Assembly (NCBI GenBank): GCA_017628845.1
Contig: JAGBYI010000030.1
Coordinates: 1 to 34,221 of the forward strand
From: Bacteroidaceae bacterium
GTDB taxonomy: Bacteria > Bacteroidota > Bacteroidia > Bacteroidales > Bacteroidaceae
Direction: 5' to 3'
DNA length: 34,221 bases
Under the pieces are notes generated by a model. It was given only the letters and a program-made list of their open reading frames with translations, was not told the origin of the DNA and searched no databases. The position numbers were made by a program, and so were the translations under genes. Shown here piece after piece: positions 1-6,612 of the stretch. Within the stretch, counting starts at the first letter, position 1; the number at the start of each line of letters is the position of its first letter.

Positions 1-7
1 ATATTGC

Positions 8-37
8 TTGCAGTATCGGAAAAATGTTATACCTTTG
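8..37 (+). promoter_or_regulatory. Bacteroidetes-type promoter of the tRNA pair
   Basis: TTG at 8-10, 19 nt, then TACCTTTG at 30-37 matches the Bacteroidetes sigma consensus (TTTG / TAnnTTTG). It lies 28 bp upstream of tRNA-Met and should transcribe both tRNAs. Confidence 0.8.
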
Positions 38-65
38 CACTCGCTAAGGAGAAATCCGAAGGCTC

Positions 66-139
66 GGACTTGTAGCTCAGTTGGTTAGAGCAACAGACTC
101 ATAATCTGGAGGTCCCTGGTTCAAGCCCAGGCTGGTCCA
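66..139 (+). tRNA. tRNA-Met (CAT anticodon)
   Basis: The cloverleaf can be read directly: acceptor GGACTTG/CTGGTCC, D arm GCTC..GAGC, anticodon loop CTCATAA with CAT at 100-102, T arm CCTGG TTCAAGC CCAGG, discriminator A139. CCA is not encoded. CAT could in principle also be a lysidine-modified tRNA-Ile2. The GGACTTG acceptor resembles Bacteroidetes elongator tRNA-Met as I remember it, so Met is preferred. The gene is the first of a two-tRNA transcript, 23 nt before tRNA-Leu. Confidence 0.9.
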
Positions 140-162
140 CAAAAAGAAGCAAAAGCAAATAA

Positions 163-244
163 GCCCAGATGGCGGAATAGGTAGACGCGTTGGTCTCAAA
201 CACCAATACCGCAAGGTGTGCCGGTTCGATCCCGGCTCTGGGTA
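163..244 (+). tRNA. tRNA-Leu (CAA anticodon), target of an integrated element
   Basis: This is a class II tRNA with a long variable arm. Acceptor strands are GCCCAGA and TCTGGGT, the anticodon stem is TTGGT/ACCAA with loop CTCAAAC (CAA at 197-199), and the T arm is GCCGG TTCGATC CCGGC. The T stem is fully paired, so this copy should be functional. Its last 32 bases plus 3 following bases (213-247) recur at 3481-3515 with one mismatch, the signature of an element that integrated in the tRNA 3' end and restored the gene. Confidence 0.95.
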
Positions 245-247
245 CAA
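213..247 (+). repeat. attL-like direct repeat (tRNA-Leu 3' end)
   Basis: The 35-bp sequence from AAGGTGTGCCGG to TCTGGGTACAA matches 3481-3515 at 34 of 35 positions. The only difference is C236 here against G in the distal copy. It covers the variable-arm end, T arm, acceptor strand and discriminator of tRNA-Leu. Confidence 0.85.
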
Positions 248-277
248 AGCGGAAGAGCAGAAATGCTTTTCCGCTTT
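246..277 (+). terminator. Terminator after tRNA-Leu
   Basis: Hairpin with AAAGCGGAA (246-254) pairing TTCCGCTTT (269-277) and an inner AGCA/TGCT stem. It begins two bases after the tRNA discriminator. Confidence 0.8.
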
Positions 278-360
278 CACTTTATATATACTTCGACTAT
301 ACCTTTATAATATATAGGCACAGCCGTCAGACAAAATAACCTTTTGCCCTTTTAGGCCTT

Positions 361-729
361 TTGGGCTTTTTAAGGCTCAGGTTCATATTCAAGTTCCTGT
401 TCTATGCATTGATATACATCACCGTTCTTATCGCACCCATTGCAGCAGTGTATGCAACAACCAAAGGCATCATTGACAATCATTCACACTATGAAGCATC
501 CATTTTCTTCAGAGATCTGATAGGAACATTCGCACTCTTCTATTACGCTCCATGGGCATTGATAATATTGATTGAGTTGCTGGTTATTGCAGGCAAGTAC
601 GGCTTTGTCATCCTTAAATACCTGTTCTTACCCATCATCGTATTCTACAAATTCCTCAGCTACCTTGCCAACAAGTGCAAGTACAAGGCCGAGAAGTACG
701 AGAAGAACAGCAAGGAACTCAACAAATAA
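361..729 (+). CDS. Small membrane protein of unknown function
   Basis: I recognise no family. The frame encodes up to 122 residues from a TTG codon at 361; no in-frame ATG exists downstream, and a stop at 337-339 limits upstream extension, so the true start is uncertain (TTG 361 or TTG 409). The product is strongly hydrophobic, with segments at about residues 8-32, 54-78 and 82-102, and ends in a lysine-rich tail (KCKYKAEKYEKNSKELNK), suggesting an integral membrane protein with a basic cytoplasmic C-terminus. It is the first gene inside the tRNA-Leu island. The missing ATG may mean a damaged 5' end. Confidence 0.5.
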   Translation: MGFLRLRFIFKFLFYALIYITVLIAPIAAVYATTKGIIDNHSHYEASIFFRDLIGTFALFYYAPWALIILIELLVIAGKYGFVILKYLFLPIIVFYKFLSYLANKCKYKAEKYEKNSKELNK

Positions 730-763
730 CAAACCAACATATTACAAAACCTACCCCAATGGC

Positions 764-836
764 ATTAAATTAAGGGCGCTTACGGCTGTAACTTGTTGAG
801 TTATGGGGTGTGGGGAGGGGTGTGCCCCAATTTAAT
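764..836. repeat. Inverted repeat before the candidate RNA
   Basis: ATTAAATT at 764-771 is the reverse complement of AATTTAAT at 829-836. The enclosed stretch includes G-rich runs and TGGGG/CCCCA pairs. It might end the upstream transcript, but there is no T-tract. Function is unknown. Confidence 0.35.
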
Positions 837-844
837 TAGTGAGC

Positions 845-1035
845 ATGCCCCATTCCAAGGTGTTGAAAATACCTCCAAACCATTGATTATCGTATTACCA
901 ATGTAGGATTAGATGGGTCGGGGACGATGGTTCTCAATTCCCAAAGACGAGATAAGTCTCTTAGAAATTCGTTCGAAAATAGAACGTCATGGGGTACTGC
1001 GAAACCCTTGTAGAACTACTCTACGAGGGTTTTTC
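845..1035 (+). ncRNA. Candidate structured small RNA ending in a strong terminator
   Basis: The 438-nt gap between two island genes has no convincing ORF but is rich in pairing. GCCCCAT (847-853) can close with ATGGGGT (989-995). Inside lie hairpins AGGTGT/ATACCT (858-863/869-874), CATTG/CAATG (881-885/899-903), AGAC/GTCT (945-948/956-959) and CGTTC/GAACG (970-974/982-986). A 12-bp terminator hairpin with a T-run follows at 1002-1035. A terminator without a preceding ORF suggests an RNA gene. I cannot assign a class: a 6S-like rod does not fit well, and a retron RNA would need a reverse transcriptase that is absent. A long 3' UTR of the 361-729 gene is the alternative. Confidence 0.35.
1002..1035 (+). 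terminator. Rho-independent terminator
   Basis: AAACCCTTGTAG (1002-1013) pairs with CTACGAGGGTTT (1021-1032) including one G-U pair; the loop is 7 nt and a T-rich tail follows. No ORF ends just before it. Confidence 0.8.
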
Positions 1036-1093
1036 TTTGGTTGGAGCCTTAAAATGGATTATTGTGGTTGCTTTTTTAATGTGGGGTGAATAG

Positions 1094-1123
1094 TTGTGTG
1101 TATCTCTCTTTTTGCTAACTTTG
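1094..1123 (+). promoter_or_regulatory. Promoter of the secreted-protein gene at 1168
   Basis: TTG (1094-1096), 19 nt, TAACTTTG (1116-1123). It implies a transcript start near 1130, which decides for the ATG at 1168 over a GTG at 1096 upstream in the same frame. Confidence 0.7.
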
Positions 1124-1167
1124 CAGTAGCATTGTCGAATATTGAGTATATATTAGACCAAACTTTC

Positions 1168-1755
1168 ATGGAAAAGATTCTGTTATTTATTGCATTTGTT
1201 CTGCTAACAATGAGCGTGTCTGCCGAGAAAATTGTTGCAACATACACTATGTCAGGCACGAAACGAAATATTGAAGCCGGAGTAGATAGTAAGGGGGCTT
1301 TGAATGTGTTTATTCAAGTGGTTGGCGAAAGCAGTGAATATGTTATGATACAAGTGGCAGGGGAAGAGGATATCAAAAAATTCAGAACTCAGTTAGCATA
1401 CTGCAAAAATAAATTTACAGAATGGGAACAAGTGGCAAAAAGCAATAAAATTTCTGACTTCAAAAAGAAAATTGACGCAACATTTCCAGATGTTGAGGTT
1501 TGGTGGGTAGGTCTCGAATGGTATTCAAGCAATAAAGGGAATCTCATAAAGCCATTATTTGTGGTTAATAATGGAGATGCTGCATTTGGAGCCACTGGAG
1601 GGGTGACACATTGGTCCAATGAGTTTATCGGCCAAGTGTTTTATATGCTTTTTGAGACGGCAAACGAAATTCAGAGCTTAATTGATGCATTGGATGTAAA
1701 ACAGATTAAGAACAATTTGAAGCAAGAGGCTGAAACAAACGCTTTATTTCGGTAA
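1168..1755 (+). CDS. Secreted protein of unknown function
   Basis: I do not recognise the family. The 195-residue product starts with a clear signal peptide (MEKILLFIAFVLLTMSVSA, cleavage likely after residue 19), so it is probably periplasmic or surface-exposed. The mature part is mixed polar and aromatic, with one cysteine and a tryptophan-rich stretch (EVWWVGLEWY, about residue 113), and no repeats or membrane segments. The start was placed at ATG 1168 because the promoter at 1094-1123 overlaps the longer frame. It lies in the AT-rich tRNA-Leu island, 125 bp upstream of a lipoprotein gene that has its own probable promoter. Both look like transferred envelope cargo. Confidence 0.75.
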   Translation: MEKILLFIAFVLLTMSVSAEKIVATYTMSGTKRNIEAGVDSKGALNVFIQVVGESSEYVMIQVAGEEDIKKFRTQLAYCKNKFTEWEQVAKSNKISDFKKKIDATFPDVEVWWVGLEWYSSNKGNLIKPLFVVNNGDAAFGATGGVTHWSNEFIGQVFYMLFETANEIQSLIDALDVKQIKNNLKQEAETNALFR

Positions 1756-1756
1756 C

Positions 1757-1790
1757 TTTGCATAAAATCAGAAAAGTTTTGCTACATTTG
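1757..1790 (+). promoter_or_regulatory. Probable promoter of the SH3 lipoprotein gene
   Basis: TACATTTG at 1783-1790 fits the -7 consensus; TTTG at 1757-1760 is 22 nt upstream, slightly long. The following leader has GGGGTTCTA near 1824 pairing imperfectly with TAGAACTCCCC near 1853. Confidence 0.5.
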
Positions 1791-1880
1791 CAGAGTCAAA
1801 ATCATATTAGTGGTAGCCTTATGGGGTTCTAGCTACTAACTAATCGAATTTATAGAACTCCCCTTAATTTATTAACACGT

Positions 1881-2783
1881 ATGAATGTGAGATTTATTTT
1901 CTTTAAAGCATTTGCACTGTGTGCAATTCTTGTTTTGTCTTCTTGTCAATCAAAAGAAGAAAAGCTTATTAGTAAAATTAACGATTTGGCAGAGCAAATC
2001 GAAAAGAATGGTAAAGATTGGGATGCGCAAGATTGGATGGAAGTTAGCAATGAATATGCTCAAATCTGCATGGTTGCGTCCAAATGTGAATTTTCTGAAG
2101 AACAACAAGAAGAATTTATTAAGGCAGGTGTAAATCTAACTGCAGCCTTTACCGCTAATGCACCAAATGCGTATTCAAATGTATTAGCCGAAGGAGTGGA
2201 GGCATATTCGAAAGAACTTGCCAAAGGAATGGAAGCATTGTCGGATGAATTAGTTGACGACGAAGAAGATATGGATGATGAAGAAGATATGGATGATGAA
2301 GATTCAGATGATGAAATAGAAGATAATGGGCAGCTTAAGGTATATTCAAATTGTTACGACGGCTATCTCAACATTCGTGCAGAGCCTACAAGCAAGTCTA
2401 AGATTTTAGGTACACTACCAAACGGTCCTGAAGGTGCTGAATTGCTCGGCGTAGAAGGAAAGTGGAGCAAGGTGCGTGTGAATGGCGTTGTTGGCTATAT
2501 TTGGAGTGCCGATGTTCAGTCAACACCTACTGAACCTGTATTTATCAGCGCTTCTGATGTTGTTGGCGAATGGGCGTTACACAATGAATTCAGTTATCGA
2601 GTTAAGAGCAATGGTAAGTTCGAGTTTTATGACGCAGAAATAGATGAAACCCGTCAAGGAACTTGGTATCTCTCTCGTAATTCAATTGTTTTCAAGTTTG
2701 TTGATGGCGATGGTCTTCCTACTGCTACTGTTAGTGGTAGGGAGATGAATTTTGGTCATGGTGCTATCTACAGGAAGAAGTAA
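1881..2783 (+). CDS. Lipoprotein with acidic repeat, bacterial SH3 domain and lipocalin-like tail
   Basis: The 300-residue product has a lipoprotein signal with lipobox LSSC (Cys at residue 22). Residues about 25-115 look helical. A very acidic linker follows at about 126-147, built from DDEEDM repeated twice (18-bp in-frame units at 2256-2291). Residues about 153-213 resemble an SH3_3 domain (LNIRAEPTSKSKILGTL..WSKVRVNGVVGYIWSADV), a fold that often binds peptidoglycan. The C-terminal ~75 residues (VVGEW..GTWYLSRNSIVF) look like a small beta-barrel of the lipocalin-like type. Likely membrane-anchored and facing the periplasm or cell surface. It lies in the tRNA-Leu island and is followed by a 19-bp hairpin. 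The exact role is unknown. Confidence 0.85.
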   Translation: MNVRFIFFKAFALCAILVLSSCQSKEEKLISKINDLAEQIEKNGKDWDAQDWMEVSNEYAQICMVASKCEFSEEQQEEFIKAGVNLTAAFTANAPNAYSNVLAEGVEAYSKELAKGMEALSDELVDDEEDMDDEEDMDDEDSDDEIEDNGQLKVYSNCYDGYLNIRAEPTSKSKILGTLPNGPEGAELLGVEGKWSKVRVNGVVGYIWSADVQSTPTEPVFISASDVVGEWALHNEFSYRVKSNGKFEFYDAEIDETRQGTWYLSRNSIVFKFVDGDGLPTATVSGREMNFGHGAIYRKK

Positions 2784-2793
2784 TCTTAAGACT

Positions 2794-2847
2794 GTTTGAT
2801 ATTGAAGGTCTGTCGGTGAAAATGCTGGCAGACCTTCAATATCAAAC
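2794..2847 (+). terminator. Hairpin after the SH3 lipoprotein gene
   Basis: A perfect 19-bp inverted repeat, GTTTGATATTGAAGGTCTG (2794-2812) against 2829-2847. There is no T-tract; IS-like sequence (TATTGGTGTCCGG) begins at once, so the IS may have inserted at the base of the stem. Confidence 0.65.
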
Positions 2848-2888
2848 TATTGGTGTCCGGTAAAACTTTTTTTGCCAGAATAAAAATT

Positions 2889-2924
2889 AGGGCTGTTTCC
2901 ATTTGCAGGATTCAGCCCTTTTTC
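2889..2924 (+). terminator. Terminator-like hairpin in the IS leader
   Basis: AGGGCTG (2889-2895) pairs with CAGCCCT (2913-2919), followed by TTTT. It lies upstream of the transposase start and could block read-through into the IS. Confidence 0.4.
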
Positions 2925-2960
2925 GTTATTTAGCGGTTACCACACCAAATCCAAATAACT

Positions 2961-3491
2961 ATGGGCAAAAGTACACATTTTATCGGACAGCCGTTGTATT
3001 CTCAGGTAATAAAACTGCTCTGCAAGTCAAAAATTCTTCAAATCAGCGAAGATTTAGGTGGTGAACGCTACACAAAACGCTTTAACGTTTGGATTCATCT
3101 GGTGGTAATGCTCTATGCCGTAATCAAGCGTTTTGACTCTCTGCGTGAGATTACGACATCCCTATTGGCAGACACCCATAAGCTGGCGCATATAGGGATA
3201 ACGTTCAAAATCGGCTGCAGTACGCTTGCCGATGCCAACAGACGTCGTCCGCAAGCCATATTTGAAACCGTATATCGCGATCTGTACTCCCGTTACAGGC
3301 ATGAGCTTATATCGGACAGCCGACGCCGCAAGCATCCCAAATGGATGGACAAACTCCAGATCATTGACTCTACAACCATAACATTGTTTTCCAGCCTCAT
3401 ATTCAAAGGCGTGGGCAGGCACCCTAAGAGCGGCAAGAAAAAAGGCGGCATAAAGGTGCATACTGTCATTCATGCCAATGAAGGTGTGCCG
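2961..3491 (+). pseudogene. IS4-family transposase, 3' part lost
   Basis: The first 177 codons match Bacteroidetes IS4-family transposases: an N-terminal DUF4372-like region (FIGQPLYSQVIKLL), then the start of the DDE domain with the first catalytic Asp in IIDSTTI, and the KGGIKVHTVIHANEGVP segment. At NEGVP the sequence switches to the tRNA-Leu 3' end (3481 onward), so the second Asp and the Glu are gone. The frame stays open to 3767 only by chance, through the tRNA fragment, its terminator and antisense of the pullulanase gene. The shared 11 bases AAGGTGTGCCG sit exactly at the junction. It cannot be active. Confidence 0.85.
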
Positions 3492-3515
3492 GTTCGATCC
3501 CGGGTCTGGGTACAA
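3481..3515 (+). repeat. attR-like fragment of the tRNA-Leu 3' end
   Basis: Matches 213-247 at 34 of 35 positions. The single change (G3504 for C236) makes the T stem GCCGG/CCGGG and would mispair, consistent with a non-functional displaced copy. Confidence 0.85.
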
Positions 3516-3552
3516 GATGAAAGGGTATGTTCAAGCATACCCTTTCATCTTG
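3513..3552 (+). terminator. Terminator, probably the ancestral one of tRNA-Leu
   Basis: A perfect 17-bp stem, CAAGATGAAAGGGTATG (3513-3529) against 3536-3552, with loop TTCAAG, directly after the displaced tRNA end. It may also work for the convergent pullulanase gene. 3553-3628 shows nothing else. Confidence 0.8.
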
Positions 3553-3628
3553 TATATATACACCATATTGTCAGAGTGGCAAGGCGAATAAATTATACTT
3601 CCTTAGCAAGATGCACCATGCTGGTTTA

Positions 3629-5605
3629 TTATACCTTATATATTATTAAGGCAGATTGCGGAGCAACAGTAACCTTACCGCCTTTTATTTTTCCCAAGCC
3701 ATCAGCACATACCATGCCGTCATGGCACACTACTGTGTACATCCCCTCGGGAACATCCACCTGCTGAGGTGTCTTGTTGCTGTTCATCACACACGCAATC
3801 TCCTTCCACGTATCTCCTACAGCCTCGCCATTCAGAGTGAATGCTATCACGCAGGAGGGAGCATCCAGAAAATGGAGGTTCTGGCGAACCAGACCGGCAT
3901 CGCCCATACGGAAGGCCTTGTGCTGCTTGCGTATGTCTATCAGACCACGGTAGTACATGAACAGTTCGGGATGTTCCTTCAGTCGTGACCAATCTATCTG
4001 GTTGATGGAGTCGGGCTGGTTGTAGCTGTTGTGCACACCTTTCTTGTCGCGGAAAGCCTCTTCACCTGCCCACAGAAAGGGAACGCCCTGGGAGATCAGG
4101 ACAAATGTCTGTGCCAACTGGCTCAAACGCGCTACCTCCTTGTCGGAAATGCCAGGTATACTGGTACGCAGACGGTCCACCAGACTCATATCGTCATGGC
4201 AACTCGCATAGCTCACGTGCTGTGAAGGCTGTGCCGCCCAGGCTTCCCTGCTGTAGTTTACCTTTGACATGTCCACACCGCTATGTGCGATACCACCCAC
4301 CAAACCGAACTTCACACTCTCCTCATGACCGGGCTTGCCGGCAAGATAGGCAGACTGTGTGTCGTCCGAGAAGGGACCGCGAAGAGCATCACGCATCTCA
4401 TCGGCAAAAGCACCTATACCAGGCATGCGGTATGTATGCGCCTTCATGGCACAAAGGCTATAGTCTATGGCAGGAGAACCGGCGGCCCATCCTTCACCAT
4501 AGATGGTGATGGACGGGTCTATCTTGTCCAGTTCCTTGCGTATCAGGTTCATTGTCTCTATGTCATGTATGCCCATCAGGTCAAAGCGGAAACCGTCTAT
4601 GTGGTACTCCTCCACCCAGTAGCGCACGCTCTCGAGCATGAACTGGCGCATCAGCGGACGCTCGCTGGCTGTCTCGTTGCCACAACCCGAAGCATTGGCA
4701 TAGTCACCACCCGTTGTGCCGATATCGCCACTGGCTCCCTGCCCAGGAGCAGTCTTGCGATAGTAGTCGTCAGGGAAGGTCAGTTGGAAGTTACTGCCGT
4801 CTATGTTCATGCAATGATTATACACCACATCCAGAATAACACGGATGCCAGCATCGTGCAGCGCCTGCACCATCTGCTTGAATTCACGTATTCTCACCTC
4901 GGGAGTCCTTGCATCGGTACTGTAACTTCCCTCGGGCACATTGTAGTTCAAGGGATCATATCCCCAGTTGTACTGCGGTTTCTCAGGTTGGGACTCGTCC
5001 ACGGAGCCGAAATCAAAACTTGGCATTATCTGCACAGCATTCACACCCAAAGTCTTCAAGTACCAGATGTTGTGCGGTTCTGTCAAGGCCAGGAACTTGC
5101 CGGGATAACGGCTCTTGCTGGAGGGGTGAATACTGAAATCGCGATGATGCATCTCATAGACAATCATGTCCGATGCGTTTTCCAACTTGGGGCGCACATC
5201 CTCGCTCCATCCGTCGGGATCCGTGTCCTCCATCCTTACAATGGCTGCTCGTTTCCCGTTAACTCCTACAGCCTTGGCAAAGGTACCAGGACATTCTCCC
5301 CTGCCTATATCAAAAGTATAGAAATATCCCGCCCAGTCGCCCGTAAGGCTTGCACACCACCGGTCCAGACCATTGCGTTTCATTTTCAGCACATGCAGCG
5401 GTTTCTCAGCTTCGGCACTCTCGTATATCCTCACTCGCACTGAAATGGCACTGCTGGGTGCATTCAGGTTGAACACACACTCCTCCTTACTGTACTGCAA
5501 CTCGTCAAATTTCTGTCTGGCAAATACACTCATGGTGCTTAAAAGGGCGTGAACCAGTACGCCTTCCATGACAAATATAGCATTTTTAATCCGTACAAGA
5601 CACAT
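3629..5605 (-). CDS. pulA: Type I pullulanase (GH13)
   Basis: Hydrolyses alpha-1,6 branches in pullulan, glycogen or starch. From ATG 5605 it has 658 residues. Visible are an N-terminal beta domain (about 40-115), the type I pullulanase motif YNWGYDP (212-218), DVVYNH (259-264), the nucleophile in DGFRFD (Asp342), the acid/base in YGEGW (Glu371), SCHDD (His470/Asp471) and a C-terminal beta domain ending ALIIYKV. The start is doubtful: a promoter-like TATATTTG (minus, 5572-5579) lies inside the first codons, favouring ATG 5533 (MSVFARQKFDEL). The first 30 residues contain a weak hydrophobic stretch ending SVFA, possibly a decayed signal peptide, so location (cytoplasm or periplasm) is open. 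Divergent from oxyR. Confidence 0.93.
   Translation of the reverse strand: MCLVRIKNAIFVMEGVLVHALLSTMSVFARQKFDELQYSKEECVFNLNAPSSAISVRVRIYESAEAEKPLHVLKMKRNGLDRWCASLTGDWAGYFYTFDIGRGECPGTFAKAVGVNGKRAAIVRMEDTDPDGWSEDVRPKLENASDMIVYEMHHRDFSIHPSSKSRYPGKFLALTEPHNIWYLKTLGVNAVQIMPSFDFGSVDESQPEKPQYNWGYDPLNYNVPEGSYSTDARTPEVRIREFKQMVQALHDAGIRVILDVVYNHCMNIDGSNFQLTFPDDYYRKTAPGQGASGDIGTTGGDYANASGCGNETASERPLMRQFMLESVRYWVEEYHIDGFRFDLMGIHDIETMNLIRKELDKIDPSITIYGEGWAAGSPAIDYSLCAMKAHTYRMPGIGAFADEMRDALRGPFSDDTQSAYLAGKPGHEESVKFGLVGGIAHSGVDMSKVNYSREAWAAQPSQHVSYASCHDDMSLVDRLRTSIPGISDKEVARLSQLAQTFVLISQGVPFLWAGEEAFRDKKGVHNSYNQPDSINQIDWSRLKEHPELFMYYRGLIDIRKQHKAFRMGDAGLVRQNLHFLDAPSCVIAFTLNGEAVGDTWKEIACVMNSNKTPQQVDVPEGMYTVVCHDGMVCADGLGKIKGGKVTVAPQSALIIYKV
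5572..5598 (-). promoter_or_regulatory. Possible pulA promoter
   Basis: On the minus strand TATATTTG (5572-5579) matches TAnnTTTG, with TTG at 5596-5598 only 16 nt upstream. It overlaps the 5' end of the longest pulA frame, suggesting translation from ATG 5533. Confidence 0.4.
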
Positions 5606-5632
5606 ATTTAGATAGATTTTTTCCCTTTTCCC

Positions 5633-5662
5633 TTGCTACTTTCTTATTGATTCCTTACCTTT
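5633..5662 (+). promoter_or_regulatory. oxyR promoter
   Basis: TTG (5633-5635), 19 nt, TACCTTTG (5655-5662); 20 bp upstream of the oxyR ATG. It rules out the in-frame TTG at 5647 as start. Confidence 0.75.
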
Positions 5663-5682
5663 GGTATAGAAATCACACAACT

Positions 5683-6612
5683 ATGACCCTGCAACAATTT
5701 GAATATATCCTGGCTGTTGCCCGATACGGCCACTTCGGACGGGCTGCCGATGCTTGCAATGTTACCCAACCCACGCTCAGTGCCATGATAGGAAAACTGG
5801 AGGAGGAGGTGGGGGCAAAACTGTTCGACCGCAACCGTCAGCCCATTCGTCCCACACCAGTTGGAGAGAAGGTCATACTCCGTGCACGCGAAGTGCTGGA
5901 GCAGGCAGAAAGCATCAAGGACATTATCCTGGAGGAGCAGCAGTCTTTGCAGGGCACATTCCGCCTGGGCATCCTGCCTACCATAGCCCCTTACCTGCTT
6001 CCGCGTTTCTTTCCTCAACTGATGAAGAAGTATCCTTCTTTGGATATCAGGGTGAAGGAAATGAAGACGCACGAGATAAAGGCTGCCTTGCTACAGGGCG
6101 ACATAGATGCTGGCATACTTGCCGCCATTGACGGTTTGGAGGACTATGCTAAAACCCCGCTCTTCTATGAAAGGTACGTGGGTTATGTTTCACGAGAAGA
6201 CTCTTTGTTTGCCAGGGAATCCATCCGCACCTCCGATGTGGCCGCCAGCGGACAGCTGTGGTTGCTGGACGAGGGGCATTGCTTCCGCGACCAGATGGTG
6301 CGCTTCTGCCAGATGAAGGCTTCACAAACCAGTCAGTTGGCGTATGGTCTGGGCAGCATGGAAACCTTCATGCGAATGGTGGAGAGCGGCATGGGCATCA
6401 CGTTCATACCCGAACTTGCCTCCCTGCAGCTAAGCGATTCGCAAAAGGAACTGGTTCGCCCATTTGCTATTCCCATACCCACCCGAGAGTTGGTATTGCT
6501 TACCAACCGCAATTTCATACGCCAGACGCTACTCAATGTGCTCGTCAGCGAAATACAGGCATGCATACCCAAGAGCATGCTAAAACTTAATGCTGGGCAA
6601 ACGCTGGTGTAG
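5683..6612 (+). CDS. oxyR: OxyR, peroxide-sensing LysR-type regulator
   Basis: A 309-residue LysR-family regulator that senses hydrogen peroxide and activates defence genes. The N-terminal helix-turn-helix spans about residues 1-60 (MTLQQFEYILAVARYGHFGRAA..TQPTLSAMIGKLE). The effector domain carries the redox cysteines in EGHCFRDQMVRFC (Cys200 and Cys209), the same motif as enterobacterial OxyR. The start at 5683 follows a clear promoter at 5633-5662. It lies upstream of ahpC and ahpF in the same direction, its usual targets, but is separated from them by a repeat-filled 530-bp gap, and it is divergent from pulA. Length is normal for the family. Confidence 0.96.
   Translation: MTLQQFEYILAVARYGHFGRAADACNVTQPTLSAMIGKLEEEVGAKLFDRNRQPIRPTPVGEKVILRAREVLEQAESIKDIILEEQQSLQGTFRLGILPTIAPYLLPRFFPQLMKKYPSLDIRVKEMKTHEIKAALLQGDIDAGILAAIDGLEDYAKTPLFYERYVGYVSREDSLFARESIRTSDVAASGQLWLLDEGHCFRDQMVRFCQMKASQTSQLAYGLGSMETFMRMVESGMGITFIPELASLQLSDSQKELVRPFAIPIPTRELVLLTNRNFIRQTLLNVLVSEIQACIPKSMLKLNAGQTLV

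Larger units (their letters stand above)
213..3515. mobile_element. Remnant of an integrated element in tRNA-Leu
   Basis: The segment is bounded by a 35-bp direct repeat of the tRNA-Leu 3' end. Both copies are followed at once by a strong but different hairpin terminator (246-277 and 3513-3552), as expected if the incoming element supplied a new tRNA 3' end and pushed the old end and terminator 3.3 kb away. The cargo is AT-rich: a membrane protein, a candidate structured RNA, a secreted protein, an SH3 lipoprotein and the 5' part of an IS4-type transposase. No integrase, relaxase or phage gene is present, so it is a deleted remnant. An unequal exchange rather than integration is a less likely alternative. 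Confidence 0.7.

Noticed and set aside
845-1035. Retron RNA
   Set aside because: The closing stem with inner hairpins is reminiscent, but no reverse transcriptase lies in the window.
1096-1167. Upstream start for the secreted protein at 1168
   Set aside because: It overlaps the promoter and would hide the clear signal peptide.
3492-3767. Continuation of the transposase frame
   Set aside because: It reads through the tRNA fragment, a terminator hairpin and antisense of pulA; there is no similarity to transposases.
4283-5443. A 386-codon plus-strand frame
   Set aside because: Antisense shadow of the pullulanase gene without family signatures.
5647-5682. Upstream TTG start for oxyR
   Set aside because: It would place the promoter -7 element inside the coding region; ATG 5683 matches the family start.
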